64,000 nucleotides of DNA from Bradyrhizobium sp. AZCC 2262 (GCF_036924535.1 NZ_JAZHRT010000001.1:3038001-3102000); one strand, 5' to 3'; counted from the first letter of the stretch, positions 44,718 to 53,843 are shown. Notes: a model not told the origin generated them from the letters alone. Program-made: numbers and translations.

Positions 44718-45488
44718 TCACTTAGCGAGCGCTGCCTTTTCGATGACCTCAGCGACTTGCTTCGCATGAACGACGAGCGAAGCATGGCTGCCGGCGACTT
44801 CCGTCGTCTGAGCCTTGATCCTGGCTGCGAACGACTTCTGGGCCTCGGGCGCGAGGACTTTGTCCTTCGTGCTGATGACATAGAACGTCGGCTTGTCATG
44901 CCAGGCCGCAATGTCGACGGGGGCCTCGAACGCAACGTGATTCAAAGGAAGCTGCGAGTTGGCCAGGTGCTCAGCGATTTCCGGAGGAAGGTCACCCGCG
45001 ACAGCTGACGGAAACACCTTGGGATCGATGTACAAATTGCCCTTCGCGTCGGGATGGATCGCTTTGCCGCCTTCGGTCGGCGGGCCGGCCTTTGCCAGCG
45101 ACGCCAGGGATTCACCTACCTCCGGCGCGAAGGCGGAAACATAGACCAGCGCCGACACCTTGGGATCGTTACCGGCTTGCGTGATGACCACGCCACCCCA
45201 TGAGTGGCCGACCAGAACGGTCCTGCCGTTCTGCTTCGCAAGCGCCTGCTTGGTGGCATCGACATCAGCGGCAAGGGAGGTGAGCGGATTCTCGACGAGC
45301 GTGACGTTGTAGCCTTTCTTCGTGAGAATATCGGCAACGGGCTGCCAGCTCGTCTGGTCCACGAAAGCGCCGTGCACGAGCACGATGTTGTGGGCTGCTC
45401 CCTTGGGCAATTCGGCGGAACGGACGGAGCCGACCAATGTCGTTACGGCCAGAAGTACGGTGGCGGTTGAGAGGAGGATATTTAGCAT
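44718..45488 (-). CDS. Exported alpha/beta hydrolase
   Basis: A 256-residue protein with signal peptide (ILLSTATVLLAVTTLVGSVRSA) at the ATG 45488. The hydrolase core shows NIVLVHGAFVDQTSWQPV, the nucleophile in VLVGHSWGGVVI, and the histidine in VAGSHASLVVH. It is divergent from the AraC regulator, which shares the control region at 45641-45683 and is a good candidate regulator. A periplasmic esterase or lactonase-type role is likely; the substrate is unknown. Confidence 0.83.
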   Translation of the reverse strand: MLNILLSTATVLLAVTTLVGSVRSAELPKGAAHNIVLVHGAFVDQTSWQPVADILTKKGYNVTLVENPLTSLAADVDATKQALAKQNGRTVLVGHSWGGVVITQAGNDPKVSALVYVSAFAPEVGESLASLAKAGPPTEGGKAIHPDAKGNLYIDPKVFPSAVAGDLPPEIAEHLANSQLPLNHVAFEAPVDIAAWHDKPTFYVISTKDKVLAPEAQKSFAARIKAQTTEVAGSHASLVVHAKQVAEVIEKAALAK

Positions 45489-45640
45489 TGATTGTTCCTG
45501 TTGGCATGTCGGACGAACACAGTCCGGGGGAATGGACAGGCGTTTCCAGCCAGGTCGCGGTTCTTCCATCTGCCATTGGCGAAATGGTTGCCGCTCGTAA
45601 CGTCGGCCCGCCGCGACATGACCTAGTCTGCCGACCTTTC

Positions 45641-45683
45641 GGACGATAGAGATCAATCGTCCGGATGTTGTGTCCAATCGTCC
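45641..45683. promoter_or_regulatory. Repeated ATCGTCC half-sites between hydrolase and AraC genes
   Basis: CAATCGTCC occurs at 45654-45662 and 45675-45683, spaced 21 bp (two helical turns), and GGACGAT at 45641-45647 is its inverted form. Direct half-sites two turns apart are the common arrangement bound by AraC proteins, and they lie just upstream of the AraC start. Confidence 0.55.
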
Positions 45684-45703
45684 ACCGGTCTAATCTCGGC
45701 GGC

Positions 45704-46666
45704 ATGGATATACTCGCGCAAGTGCTCGATCGCGTTCGTCTCGGCGGGACGCTGCTCTTTCACTTCGAGCTCGGCCATCCCTGGCATCTTGAGTTGCCAG
45801 CGCGCCCCTACGCCCTGTTTCACTATCTTAGCCAGGGCTCAGCGACCCTCGCGCTCGAACAGGGGCAGGAAATCCAGATGACCGAGGGCGATTTTGTCGT
45901 CATCACACGCGGAGAGCCCCATGTGTTTTATTCGGATCGCTGGGCCGAGCCTTTGCGGATTACGGATATCGATCGATCGTCCCCGCGTCTTGGCGTCGTT
46001 CGTCACGGCCGCGGTGCAAAGCCGCTCTCGACCATGATTTGCGGCAATTTCACGGTGTCACGGCCGCTGTTTGGCAGCGTGCTGGAGCTACTTCCGCCCG
46101 TGCTCCTGCTGAAGCCGACGGCGGACGGTGGTTGGCTTGAAGCAATCCTGCGCCGACTGGTCAGCGAGTCCGCGCTCGAGCGTCCTGGCCAACGCGTCGC
46201 GCTTTCACGACTGACAGAAGTGCTCTTTGTCGAGGTGCTCCGAAGCTGGATCGCGTCTCTCAGTCCCGGACAAGGCGGCTGGCTCGGGGCCATATCTGAC
46301 CCGCATATCGGACCGGCGCTCAAGCTGATTCACGAAAACCCGGAGCTTCCCTGGACACTGAGCTACCTTGGCCAGCGCGTGGGGCTCGGCCGCTCGGTAT
46401 TTTCGGCGCGCTTTACCAAGCTCGTCGGCCAGTCCATGCACCGTTATGTGATCGAGCGCCGGATGGCGGAAGCGGCGTTCCTGCTGGAAACCAGCGATGA
46501 GCCCATTGCACGCGTTGCCAGCCGAGTCGGTTACGAGACAGCGGCGGCGTTTTCGAAGCTGTTCCAACGATATCACGGCCAATCGCCTGGCAGGTACCGA
46601 ACAGCTCGACGTTCCGACAGGGGCGAAAGGCAAGGGGACATTCACGAAGCACAAGTCGCGGAGTGA
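45704..46666 (+). CDS. AraC family transcriptional regulator (cupin type)
   Basis: A 320-residue AraC-family regulator with an N-terminal cupin sensor (GGTLLFHFELGHPWHLELPARPYALF, then EGDFVVITRGEPHVFYSD). The C-terminal two-helix DNA-binding domain runs WTLSYLGQRVGLGRSVFSARFTKL, with EPIARVASRVGYETAAAFSKLFQR as the second motif. ATG at 45704 is chosen; 13 upstream codons lie in the operator region. Divergent from the exported hydrolase, its likely target. Ligand unknown. Confidence 0.88.
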   Translation: MDILAQVLDRVRLGGTLLFHFELGHPWHLELPARPYALFHYLSQGSATLALEQGQEIQMTEGDFVVITRGEPHVFYSDRWAEPLRITDIDRSSPRLGVVRHGRGAKPLSTMICGNFTVSRPLFGSVLELLPPVLLLKPTADGGWLEAILRRLVSESALERPGQRVALSRLTEVLFVEVLRSWIASLSPGQGGWLGAISDPHIGPALKLIHENPELPWTLSYLGQRVGLGRSVFSARFTKLVGQSMHRYVIERRMAEAAFLLETSDEPIARVASRVGYETAAAFSKLFQRYHGQSPGRYRTARRSDRGERQGDIHEAQVAE

Positions 46667-47242
46667 CCGTGGCCCAGCTGACGTTCAAACCGATTTGTCG
46701 TACGTCTCTGACCTGGTCGCCCGGGGGCGGCTTTCTCTAAGATTGCGGGAGACATTAGCGAACCCCACGCTGTGGAGAGGACTCTCAGGCCGCCATACTC
46801 TGACAGAATCTCCATTCCCGGAACGTTGGGTCCAGTCGCGTCGCCGCACCTACATCGCACTGAGTCGGCTGCTGTCGATAAATTCAAAGAGCAGACTCTT
46901 GAGTTGGAGCGGAGAGAGGGGTCGCACAAAAACATCTACTGTGCCGCCTGATCGCCCTTAGTGGTCTCTTTGGAGCCTACCTGATGTCCGCTCATGACCC
47001 ATCGGGACCCATTGCGCTGCTGCGCGGACTTGGTCGCTACACGGGCAAAGCGGACATTGCCTTTCGCTTCCCTCGCTGAGACTATGGGTACACAGTCCGG
47101 GCTATCCCGGAAATTAGTGATCCTCGGCAATTGATGATAATCTGCAGATTCTCGGCCTTAGTTTGCGGGCAGCCATGGTCGTGCCGCAAAGTGATGGTCG
47201 GACAAATGCTTACAAGTCAAAGGCGGGGAGCCGGGGTCTAGC
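46667..47242. other. Intergenic region without a defensible gene
   Basis: No ORF stands up to codon and start-site inspection; a plus-strand frame through 46670-46960 overlaps the AraC gene and lacks a ribosome site. Around 46985-47060 the words TGTCCGCTCATGACCC and AAGCGGACATTGCC recall a common Bradyrhizobium intergenic repeat. The rest is unassigned. Confidence 0.4.
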
Positions 47243-47779
47243 GTGCGACGCGGAACGATCGATCGAAAACCACTGCTGACGTTGTTGCTGCTCGGGCCCG
47301 CGCTTGCGGGTTGCTCGGGTGCGACCGACCTCATGTCGAAGGATGCGGACTGGTTTTCGCGCACCGGACGCGTGTTCATCCGAAACGTGTCGATCGAAAC
47401 GCCTCCGCTCAGCCAGGACAAGCCTGTGACGCCGGATGAACTCGTCGCTGCGGACGGCGCCTGTCCCGGAATGGCGGCGCCGGGCGCTGGTGCAAACGCG
47501 CTGGCGGACGGTGCTGCAGGCAGTCCGCCTCCCTCGACGACCGGGCGGGTGGCGCTCGGTCATACCGAATGCGACGTCGTGCGCGGCATCGGTGCGCCCG
47601 ACAATGTCAGCCTCTCCAACAACCCGCGCGGCGATCGCGTGGCGGTCGTCAACTATTCGCATGGCCAGCGGGCCGGCATCTACACCTTCACCGCGGGACG
47701 CCTGACGTCGATCGAGCGCGGACCGGAGCCGGTGGCGCCGGCAAAGGCCGCAAAGCCGAAGAGGAAACCGGCGGCGTAG
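47243..47779 (+). CDS. Putative lipoprotein (178 aa)
   Basis: GTG start, followed by a short basic segment and a lipobox LAGC at about residue 24 (TLLLLGPALAGCSG), so exported and lipid-anchored. The mature part is hydrophilic: YSHGQRAGIYTFTAGRL, then an Ala/Pro/Lys-rich end. GHTECDVVRGIGAPDNVSL resembles the SmpA/OmlA-like beta-fold entry seen in small lipoproteins, but I do not insist on it. Function unknown. Downstream lies a palindromic repeat. Confidence 0.78.
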   Translation: MRRGTIDRKPLLTLLLLGPALAGCSGATDLMSKDADWFSRTGRVFIRNVSIETPPLSQDKPVTPDELVAADGACPGMAAPGAGANALADGAAGSPPPSTTGRVALGHTECDVVRGIGAPDNVSLSNNPRGDRVAVVNYSHGQRAGIYTFTAGRLTSIERGPEPVAPAKAAKPKRKPAA

Positions 47780-47823
47780 CTCGACGGCACCGATCGGTTT
47801 TTTTAGGCTTGAATCAATATGAT

Positions 47824-47930
47824 CCGTCACCCTGAGGTGGCCGTGCGCAGCGCGGCCCTCGAAGGGCGACGGCCACGGTCGGGCCGTTCATCCTTCGAGG
47901 CTCGCTGCGCTCGCACCTCAGGATGACGGA
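47824..47930. repeat. Palindromic intergenic repeat
   Basis: CCGTCACCCTGAGGTGG at 47824-47840 is nearly the complement of CACCTCAGGATGACGG at 47914-47929, with inner complementary words (CCTCGAAGG and CCTTCGAGG). The CTCGCTGCGCTCGCACCTCAGGATGACGG core is one I associate with abundant Bradyrhizobium repeats. Located between the lipoprotein and the ABC-F gene. Confidence 0.75.
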
Positions 47931-47960
47931 GTTAGCGCAAGCGCCTTACTTCGACCTAAA

Positions 47961-49823
47961 CTAGCCCGTTGCTTCGTCAAATTCCGAACTGGCTTCCAGC
48001 CAATCTTCCTCGGCCCGCCGCAGCGCGCTTTCGGCGCCGGCGCGCGCCTTGCTGAGCTGCGCGGCCTGTTTGGGATCGCGCGTGAATAGGTCCGGCAAGG
48101 CAAGTGCGGTGTCGATCTTGGCGATGATGCCGTTGATGCGCTCGATTTCGGCTTCCGCCTCGGCGATCCGCTGCCTCAGCGGCGTACGCCTCTCGCTTCT
48201 GCCGCGCTCGGGCTTTGCGGTCTCTTTGGGGCGCTCGCGCGAACTGCTGCGTGTGTCGCCGATCGACAACACCATTCGCCGGTATTCGTCGAGGTCACCG
48301 TCGTAACTCGTCACGGTCTGATTGGCGACGACCCACAATTGATCGGCGCAGGCTTCGATCAGATAGCGGTCGTGCGAGACCATGATGACGGCGCCGGGAA
48401 AATCGTTGATCGCTTCGGCCAGCGCCGCACGGCTGTCGATGTCGAGATGGTTGGTCGGCTCGTCGAGGATGATCATGTTCGGGCCGAAGAAGGTGGCGAG
48501 CCCGAGCAACAGCCGCGCCTTCTCGCCGCCCGACAGGCTCTTGACCAGCGTATCGCCGGCCTTGCCGGAAAACCCGATCGCGCCGGTGCGGCCGCGCACC
48601 TTGGTTTCCGGCGCATCGGGCATCAGCTTGCGGATGTGGTCGTAGGGCGAGCCGTCGAGGTTGAGCTCGTCGACCTGATGCTGCGCGAAATAGCCGACCG
48701 AGAGCTTTTCCGCCCGTGTGACCCGGCCGGAGAACGGTTGCAGCTTGTTGGCCAATAGCTTGACCAGCGTCGACTTGCCGTTGCCGTTGGAGCCGAGCAG
48801 GGCGATGCGGTCGTCGGTGTCGATCCGCAGCGTGACGCGGTTGAGCACCGGCTTTTTCGGATCGTAGCCGACCGAGACGTCATCGACGGCGATGATCGGC
48901 GGCGACAGCATTTTCTCCGGCGTCGGGAAGTTGATTTCACGCACATCCTGCGTCACCAGCGCGGTGACCGGCTTCATCCGTTCCAGCATTTTCACGCGCG
49001 ACTGCGCCTGGCGGGCCTTGGAAGCCTTCGCCTTGAAGCGATCGACGAAGGCCTGCAGCCGCTTGCGCTCGTCGGCCTGGCGCTTGGCGTGCTTGGCGTC
49101 CAGCAGCTCGCGCGTGGCGCGCTGTTCCTCGAACGAGGAATAGCTGCCCTTGTAGAGCGTCAGCTTGCCGCGATCGAGGTGCAGGATCTGGTCGACCGAG
49201 GTGTCGAGCAGGTCGCGATCGTGGCTGATCACGATCACGGTGCGCGGATAGTTGGCCAGATGGTCTTCCAGCCACAGCGTGCCTTCGAGATCGAGATAGT
49301 TGGTCGGTTCGTCCAGCAGCAGCAGGTCCGGCGCCGAGAACAGCGTCGCGGCCAGCGCCACCCGCATGCGCCAGCCGCCGGAGAATTCCGAACACGGCCG
49401 CGCCTGATCGGCGGTGGAAAATCCGAGGCCGCTCAGTATAGCGGCCGCGCGCGCAGGCGCGGAATGCGCGTCGATGTCGACCAGCCGGGTCTGGATCTCC
49501 GCGATCCGGTGTGGATCGTCAGCGGTTTCGGCCTCATGGAGCAGCGCGTCGCGCTCCAGATCGGCCTTCAGCACGACGTTGATGAGGCTCTCCGGTCCAT
49601 CCGGCGCCTCCTGCGCCAGGCTGCCGGTGCGCCAGCGCGGCGGCAGGGTTATGCTGCCGGACTCGACCGGCAGATCGCCGCGGATCGCGTGAAACAACGT
49701 CGATTTGCCGACGCCATTGCGGCCGACGAAGCCGACGCGCGCGCCGGGCACGATCTGCACCGTGCTGTCGTCGATCAGGAGCCGCCCGGCAATCCGGACC
49801 GAAATATCCGTGATGGAAAGCAT
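47961..49823 (-). CDS. ABC-F family ATPase
   Basis: A 620-residue duplicated ATP-binding protein without membrane segments. Two Walker A motifs (GRNGVGKST near residue 35, GSNGNGKST near 345) and two signatures (FSGGW about 144, LSGGEK about 455) are present, joined by the charged ABC-F linker. The C-terminus has an extra coiled-coil extension (AEAEAEIERINGIIAKIDTAL). ABC-F proteins act on the ribosome; this one is of the Uup/YheS housekeeping type rather than a resistance determinant. Confidence 0.93.
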   Translation of the reverse strand: MLSITDISVRIAGRLLIDDSTVQIVPGARVGFVGRNGVGKSTLFHAIRGDLPVESGSITLPPRWRTGSLAQEAPDGPESLINVVLKADLERDALLHEAETADDPHRIAEIQTRLVDIDAHSAPARAAAILSGLGFSTADQARPCSEFSGGWRMRVALAATLFSAPDLLLLDEPTNYLDLEGTLWLEDHLANYPRTVIVISHDRDLLDTSVDQILHLDRGKLTLYKGSYSSFEEQRATRELLDAKHAKRQADERKRLQAFVDRFKAKASKARQAQSRVKMLERMKPVTALVTQDVREINFPTPEKMLSPPIIAVDDVSVGYDPKKPVLNRVTLRIDTDDRIALLGSNGNGKSTLVKLLANKLQPFSGRVTRAEKLSVGYFAQHQVDELNLDGSPYDHIRKLMPDAPETKVRGRTGAIGFSGKAGDTLVKSLSGGEKARLLLGLATFFGPNMIILDEPTNHLDIDSRAALAEAINDFPGAVIMVSHDRYLIEACADQLWVVANQTVTSYDGDLDEYRRMVLSIGDTRSSSRERPKETAKPERGRSERRTPLRQRIAEAEAEIERINGIIAKIDTALALPDLFTRDPKQAAQLSKARAGAESALRRAEEDWLEASSEFDEATG

Positions 49824-49908
49824 GCGGCCTTGTCACCGGACCCGGCGCCAAACGCAACCCATTTATCGGCAAAATCAGCTATCGGCAAAGTCAGTGATCC
49901 AGCGGCCC

Positions 49909-50082
49909 TCAATGCAGTTCGTTGTCACGGCGCCGCAGTTCGTCGACGAGCTCGCGCAAACGCGGTGACAATTCAGTTTCGGGGCGCAGATTTTGCTGTA
50001 GCCGTTCGCCGACGGCGTCGCAGATCGACACACATGTCTTGTGATCGATCTGTTCGAAATCGTTGTTGATTCGGCTATCCAT
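49909..50082 (-). CDS. Small hypothetical protein (57 aa)
   Basis: MDSRINNDFEQIDHKTCVSI, CDAVGERLQQNLRPETEL and LRELVDELRRRDNELH form a compact helical, charged protein with heptad-like spacing and no signal. The start is ATG 50082. Other frames are full of Arg/Pro/Cys runs, whereas this one has ordinary codon use. It lies upstream of the ABC-F gene on the same strand; function is unknown. Confidence 0.6.
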   Translation of the reverse strand: MDSRINNDFEQIDHKTCVSICDAVGERLQQNLRPETELSPRLRELVDELRRRDNELH

Positions 50083-50233
50083 CGGCAGTCTCTAGAGTTC
50101 CACCTCACGGCATTCGCAAGGCTTGAGTGATATTCGGTAGGTCAAGTCACGGCGGCGAAATTTGTTTCCGTGCATGCCCGTATGCGTTCGCCTCCTGGTG
50201 GTCGAATTACCTCCGGCAAGCCGGTTCCACGGC

Positions 50234-50262
50234 AAAAAAAGCCCCGGCGCGGCGGCCGGGGC
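50234..50262 (-). terminator. Intrinsic terminator
   Basis: On the minus strand GCCCCGGC and GCCGGGGC form an 8-bp stem with a 6-base loop followed by seven T residues (50240 to 50234). It follows the gene at 50292-50552 by some 30 bases. Confidence 0.85.
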
Positions 50263-50291
50263 GTCAGTCTCGGGGGGAAGCTCAAATCAGG

Positions 50292-50552
50292 TCAGTAGCA
50301 GCGGTTCACCAGCCGCCAGCGCGGACCCCAGGGGGTCGGAACCAGGCGCCGCGCGTAGCAGCCGCCATATTCGCCGCCGTAATAGGCCGGGCCGCCGATG
50401 AAGACGCGGGGCCCACCCCAGCCGTGATAACCGCCATGATGCCAGCCGCCATGGTGCCAGCCGCCGCCCCAGGCAGAAGCCGCTGTCGGCGCCAGCGCGG
50501 CCGCACCGAGCGAAGCCGCGGCCACTGCAACGAGCGAGAGTTTGCGTAACAT
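50292..50552 (-). CDS. Secreted Gly/His/Trp-rich protein
   Basis: An 86-residue exported protein. The signal peptide MLRKLSLVAVAAASLGAAALAPTAASA is followed by repeats of GWHHGG and GYHGWGG, then PAYYGGEYGGCYARRLVP and WRLVNRCY, giving two cysteines. Low-complexity secreted proteins of this sort are frequent in Bradyrhizobium; metal binding by the histidines is plausible but not shown. It is closed by a strong intrinsic terminator. Confidence 0.75.
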   Translation of the reverse strand: MLRKLSLVAVAAASLGAAALAPTAASAWGGGWHHGGWHHGGYHGWGGPRVFIGGPAYYGGEYGGCYARRLVPTPWGPRWRLVNRCY

Positions 50553-50876
50553 GATCGTCTCCTCAATGTTTCGGTGCCGGTTGGCACCATCAGTGAGATC
50601 GGGTCCCGTGACGCCTTGGGCCGGCGGATGCGCGTGCCCTGCGTTCGATCGTCTGTAAGTCTACGGCCGGGAAGCTGAATGGGGACGGCACGGCGGCTTC
50701 AGACTGGGTTCACTTCCGTGAAATTGCTGTAATCTGCGCCCTCTCGGGGCGCGTCCGCCGCCCGAAAACGCGCCAAAAGGGATGGCAGGCGCGTCACACG
50801 GTCGCTTGCCGTCGTGAGGTGGCGCCGATATAAGCCCCGCAACCCTCCAATCAGCGTTTTGCAAGGACGTAAAACA
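50553..50876. other. Divergent intergenic region upstream of ndk
   Basis: Separates the secreted Gly/His-rich gene (minus) from ndk (plus). No ORF is acceptable, and I can name no promoter hexamers with normal spacing. TATAAGCC just after 50828 is a possible -10 for ndk. Confidence 0.35.
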
Positions 50877-51299
50877 ATGGCGATTGAACGCACTTTCTCG
50901 ATCATCAAACCGGACGCGACCGAGCGCAATCTGACCGGCGCCGTCAACGCGCTGATCGAGAAGGCGGGGCTCCGTATCGTGGCCCAGAAGCGCATTCGCA
51001 TGACCCGCGAACAGGCCGAAACCTTCTACGCCGTTCACAAGGCACGTCCATTCTTTGGCGAACTGGTCGACTTCATGACCTCGGGTCCGGTCGTGGTGCA
51101 GGTGCTGGAAGGCGAGGGCGCCGTTCTGAAATACCGCGACGTGATGGGCGCGACCGATCCGTCGAAGGCGGCGGACGGCACGATCCGCAAGGTCCATGCG
51201 AAGTCGATCGGCGAGAACTCGGTGCACGGTTCGGATGCACCGGAGACCGCCGCGATCGAAATCGCGCAGTTCTTTTCCGGTAACGAAATCGTCGGCTGA
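50877..51299 (+). CDS. ndk: Nucleoside diphosphate kinase
   Basis: Balances nucleoside triphosphates by phosphate transfer from ATP. The 140 residues start [18 protein letters not shown] and include [20 protein letters not shown] and the catalytic histidine in [20 protein letters not shown]. Normal length. Start ATG 50877; the in-frame codons upstream are unrelated to the family. Confidence 0.98.
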   Translation: MAIERTFSIIKPDATERNLTGAVNALIEKAGLRIVAQKRIRMTREQAETFYAVHKARPFFGELVDFMTSGPVVVQVLEGEGAVLKYRDVMGATDPSKAADGTIRKVHAKSIGENSVHGSDAPETAAIEIAQFFSGNEIVG

Positions 51300-51361
51300 T
51301 CTTGGCAAAGCGGCAAGCAATAGCCGCGTATAACGGCTGAAAAAGCCCGGGGGAGATTGTT

Positions 51362-52198
51362 GTGAACTGGCTCTGGCAAGTCTTGGATCCCGCGTCGATC
51401 TCGGCGTTCTTCACCCAGTTCCAGACCGAGATGCAGCAACCGACTTTCTGGGTTGCGCTCGGCAAGATCATGTGGATCAACATCCTGCTGTCGGGTGACA
51501 ACGCGCTTGTCATCGCGATGGCGTGCCGGGGCTTGCCGCCGCGCCAGCGGTTCTGGGGCATGGTGCTTGGCGCCGGCGTTGCCGTTTTCCTGCGCATCAT
51601 CTTCACCGGCATCGTCGTGACGTTGATGGCGCTGCCGTACCTCAAGCTGGTCGGCGGATTGGCGCTGCTGGTGATCGCGGCAAAGCTGCTGGTGCCTGAA
51701 CAAGAGGACGAGAGCGGTGTGGACGCGGCTTCGCATCTATGGGCAGCCGTGCAGATCGTGGCGATCGCCGACATCGTCATGAGCCTCGACAACGTCATCG
51801 CGGTCGCCGCGGCGGCCAATGGCAGCATTCCGCTGCTTGTCATCGGGCTCGCCATCAGCGTTCCCCTGATCGTCGCCGGTGCCGCGCTGATCATGGCGTT
51901 GCTGACGCGCCTGCCTGCCCTGGTGTGGGCCGGCGCGGGCCTGCTCGGCTGGATCGCCGGCGAGGTGATGGCGACGGATCCCGCGGTGCAGCCGGCGTTG
52001 CTCGCGTTCTTCAACGGTCCGGTCGGTGTCGGCCTCGATGGACTCCTCAAATCGCTCGGCATGGCGCCGCAGTTCGCCAATGGCGGGCATGGCGGCGAGG
52101 TGGTCCTTGGAATCATCGGCATCATCATCGTGCTCGTGGCAGGATCGATCTGGCGAAAGCGCAAGCTGCAGGGCGCCGAGCATTCCGCTACCGCATAG
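51362..52198 (+). CDS. TerC family integral membrane protein
   Basis: A 278-residue protein with seven or so membrane helices. The TerC signature is present: ILLSGDNALVIAMACRGLPPRQR and, in the second half, IADIVMSLDNVIAVAAAA, with the paired acidic residues. TerC proteins are linked to metal (manganese) export and to tellurite resistance clusters; this one is not beside ter genes. GTG start follows GGGGGAG at eight bases. Confidence 0.9.
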   Translation: MNWLWQVLDPASISAFFTQFQTEMQQPTFWVALGKIMWINILLSGDNALVIAMACRGLPPRQRFWGMVLGAGVAVFLRIIFTGIVVTLMALPYLKLVGGLALLVIAAKLLVPEQEDESGVDAASHLWAAVQIVAIADIVMSLDNVIAVAAAANGSIPLLVIGLAISVPLIVAGAALIMALLTRLPALVWAGAGLLGWIAGEVMATDPAVQPALLAFFNGPVGVGLDGLLKSLGMAPQFANGGHGGEVVLGIIGIIIVLVAGSIWRKRKLQGAEHSATA

Positions 52199-52400
52199 GC
52201 AGGGACCTCAGACCGTGTGCGTAAATCGCAGGCACACGGTAGTGGACCCGCGGCCATAGCGACCGGCGCCATCGACCAAGCGAGGTGTTCCGGGCCAGGA
52301 ACATTTTAGCCGGATCCTGACTTCCTAGTTCTGGACGACACGAAGGACTGCCATGGCGGTGAACAAGCCGGTGGGCAGCCGGACGCTAGGGAATGCCCTC

Positions 52401-52631
52401 ATGCCGCGTTATTTTTTCAACGTCTACCACGACAGGGCCGAACTGGACGAGGAAGGGGAAGAACTGCCAGATGTGCAGGCCGCGTGGCGGGAAGCAACGG
52501 TAACCGCGGGGCAGATCATCCAGGACCTCGACGGCAGGCTGAAGCCTGGCAAGGACTGGCGGCTGGAGGTTACCGACGAATTCGCAAATCCGCTGTACGT
52601 CATTCACGTCAGCGCCGACCGAGCCAAGTGA
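52401..52631 (+). CDS. DUF6894-type small protein
   Basis: A 76-residue acidic protein starting MPRYFFNVYHDRAELDEEGEELPDVQAAWREA. This PRYFF(D/N)..DEEG..L entry is characteristic of short proteins repeated in Bradyrhizobium genomes (DUF6894). An in-frame ATG at 52353 adds 16 unlike residues. The stop codon lies in the first unit of a 14-bp repeat array. Function unknown. Confidence 0.75.
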   Translation: MPRYFFNVYHDRAELDEEGEELPDVQAAWREATVTAGQIIQDLDGRLKPGKDWRLEVTDEFANPLYVIHVSADRAK

Positions 52632-52708
52632 ACTCACCCAAGTAAGCTCACCCAAGTAAACTCACCCAAGTAAATCCGCTCAAGTGAATCCACTGAAGTG
52701 AATCCCTG
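52625..52708 (+). repeat. 14-bp tandem repeat array
   Basis: Six units of 14 bases (CAAGTRARYTCACC-like) start at 52625, 52639, 52653, 52667, 52681 and 52695. The first three are almost identical and the last three diverge (CAAGTAAATCCGCT, CAAGTGAATCCACT, GAAGTGAATCCCTG). The first unit includes the stop of the DUF6894 gene. Neither inverted structure nor coding frame explains it. Confidence 0.85.
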
Positions 52709-52775
52709 GCTCGGACAGGCGCCGCAACGCTGTTGGCGCCGCGACCTGTCGACGGTCCGCCAGACGATGGTCGAG

Positions 52776-52979
52776 CTATTTGGGGCCCTGCAAAGCGGGT
52801 GATGACAACCAGCGGTCGATGGCGGCCGCAGACTCGGTTGAGACCGCCGTCTCCAACAGACGGTCGCGTTCATGCCCGGGCGGCAGGCTGGCGGCCTTTT
52901 CGCGGGCGCCAAGTGCAATTTGCCTGAGCCGCTCTTGAAGCGGCTGCGGCGGCCGGCTGCGATTGCGCTTTTTCGTCAT
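52776..52979 (-). CDS. Small basic hypothetical protein (67 aa)
   Basis: MTKKRNRSRPPQPLQERLRQ then a helical stretch AREKAASLPPGHERDRLLETA and the C-terminal DRWLSSPALQGPK. GGGAGATATGCC precedes ATG 52979. I recall a family of Bradyrhizobium proteins of this length with the same REKAASLPPG core and the WL.SPGLQ.PK end. It is divergent from the Crp/Fnr gene. Function unknown. Confidence 0.68.
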   Translation of the reverse strand: MTKKRNRSRPPQPLQERLRQIALGAREKAASLPPGHERDRLLETAVSTESAAAIDRWLSSPALQGPK

Positions 52980-53111
52980 GGCATATCTCCCTGTTGGCCT
53001 TGATCCTTGCATGTCGGGAGAGATGCCTCCTTAACCTTTGTTGGGAACCGGCATCGGTCAGCGCCGTTTCGTTCAAGTCACTTAAGTCGTTTAATTGGAG
53101 GAGACGCGAGC

Positions 53112-53843
53112 TTGGACCGGGATTTGGTTTTGGCGGCCTTGTTGCGGCGGCTCGATACCGTCTCGGGATTGAATGACGCGGACATTGCTGCAATGCGGAC
53201 GCTTCCGATCGTCGTTCGCCAGTGGGAAGCCGGACGAGCCATTGTATCTGATGGCGACCGTTCGACGGATTGTTGTCTTGTTATCGAAGGGTTTTGCGTC
53301 CGCGCCAAAACGACCGCCGGTGGCCGGCGGCAGATTCTCTCGATCCATATTGCCGGGGAAATTCCCGACCTCCAGAACCTGCATCTGCACAGGATGGATC
53401 ACGATCTCATCGCGGTGGTCCCGTCAACGCTCGGCTTTATCAGCCACACTTCGTTGCGCGCTCTGACGCGGGCCAAACCGAACATCGCCGAAGTGCTGTG
53501 GCGCGACACGCTGATCGATGCCGCGATATTTCGGGAATGGATCGTCAACGTCGGTCAGCGGCCGGCCGCGAGCCGGCTTGCTCATATCGTTGTTGAACTG
53601 CGCACGCGCCTTGCCGTCGTGGGCCGAGCAGCCGGTGACACGTTAGAAATGCCGCTGACGCAGGAGCAGATTGGCGAGGCGCTGGGCGTCACGTCGGTAC
53701 ATGCGAACCGTGTCATCAAGCAGCTGCGAGACGAGAATATCCTCGATATCAGCAAGGGGCGCGTGACGGTGCTTGACGAGGCGAAGCTTGCGGAATTGGC
53801 GCAGTTTGACGACCGCTATCTTCACCACGATCCGTCCCTGTAA
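53112..53843 (+). CDS. Crp/Fnr family transcriptional regulator
   Basis: A 243-residue regulator with the cyclic-nucleotide-binding-like beta-roll (about residues 15-140) and a C-terminal winged helix containing LTQEQIGEALGVTSVHANRVIKQLRDENIL. The FNR cysteines are absent, so it is not an iron-sulfur oxygen sensor. I use TTG at 53112, because GGAGGAGA lies nine bases upstream; a reading that begins at 53007 has no ribosome site. Effector and regulon unknown. Confidence 0.86.
   Translation: MDRDLVLAALLRRLDTVSGLNDADIAAMRTLPIVVRQWEAGRAIVSDGDRSTDCCLVIEGFCVRAKTTAGGRRQILSIHIAGEIPDLQNLHLHRMDHDLIAVVPSTLGFISHTSLRALTRAKPNIAEVLWRDTLIDAAIFREWIVNVGQRPAASRLAHIVVELRTRLAVVGRAAGDTLEMPLTQEQIGEALGVTSVHANRVIKQLRDENILDISKGRVTVLDEAKLAELAQFDDRYLHHDPSL

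Noticed and set aside
46497..46961. 154-codon plus-strand frame at the end of the AraC gene
   Set aside because: Overlaps AraC in another frame and has no ribosome site; the downstream part is uncharacteristic.
47824..47930. Repeat as a terminator for the lipoprotein gene
   Set aside because: The stem is too long and loop too large, with no T-run; better treated as a palindromic repeat element.
52625..52708. The 14-bp repeats as plasmid-type iterons
   Set aside because: No Rep gene or partition gene nearby and the surroundings are chromosomal housekeeping genes.
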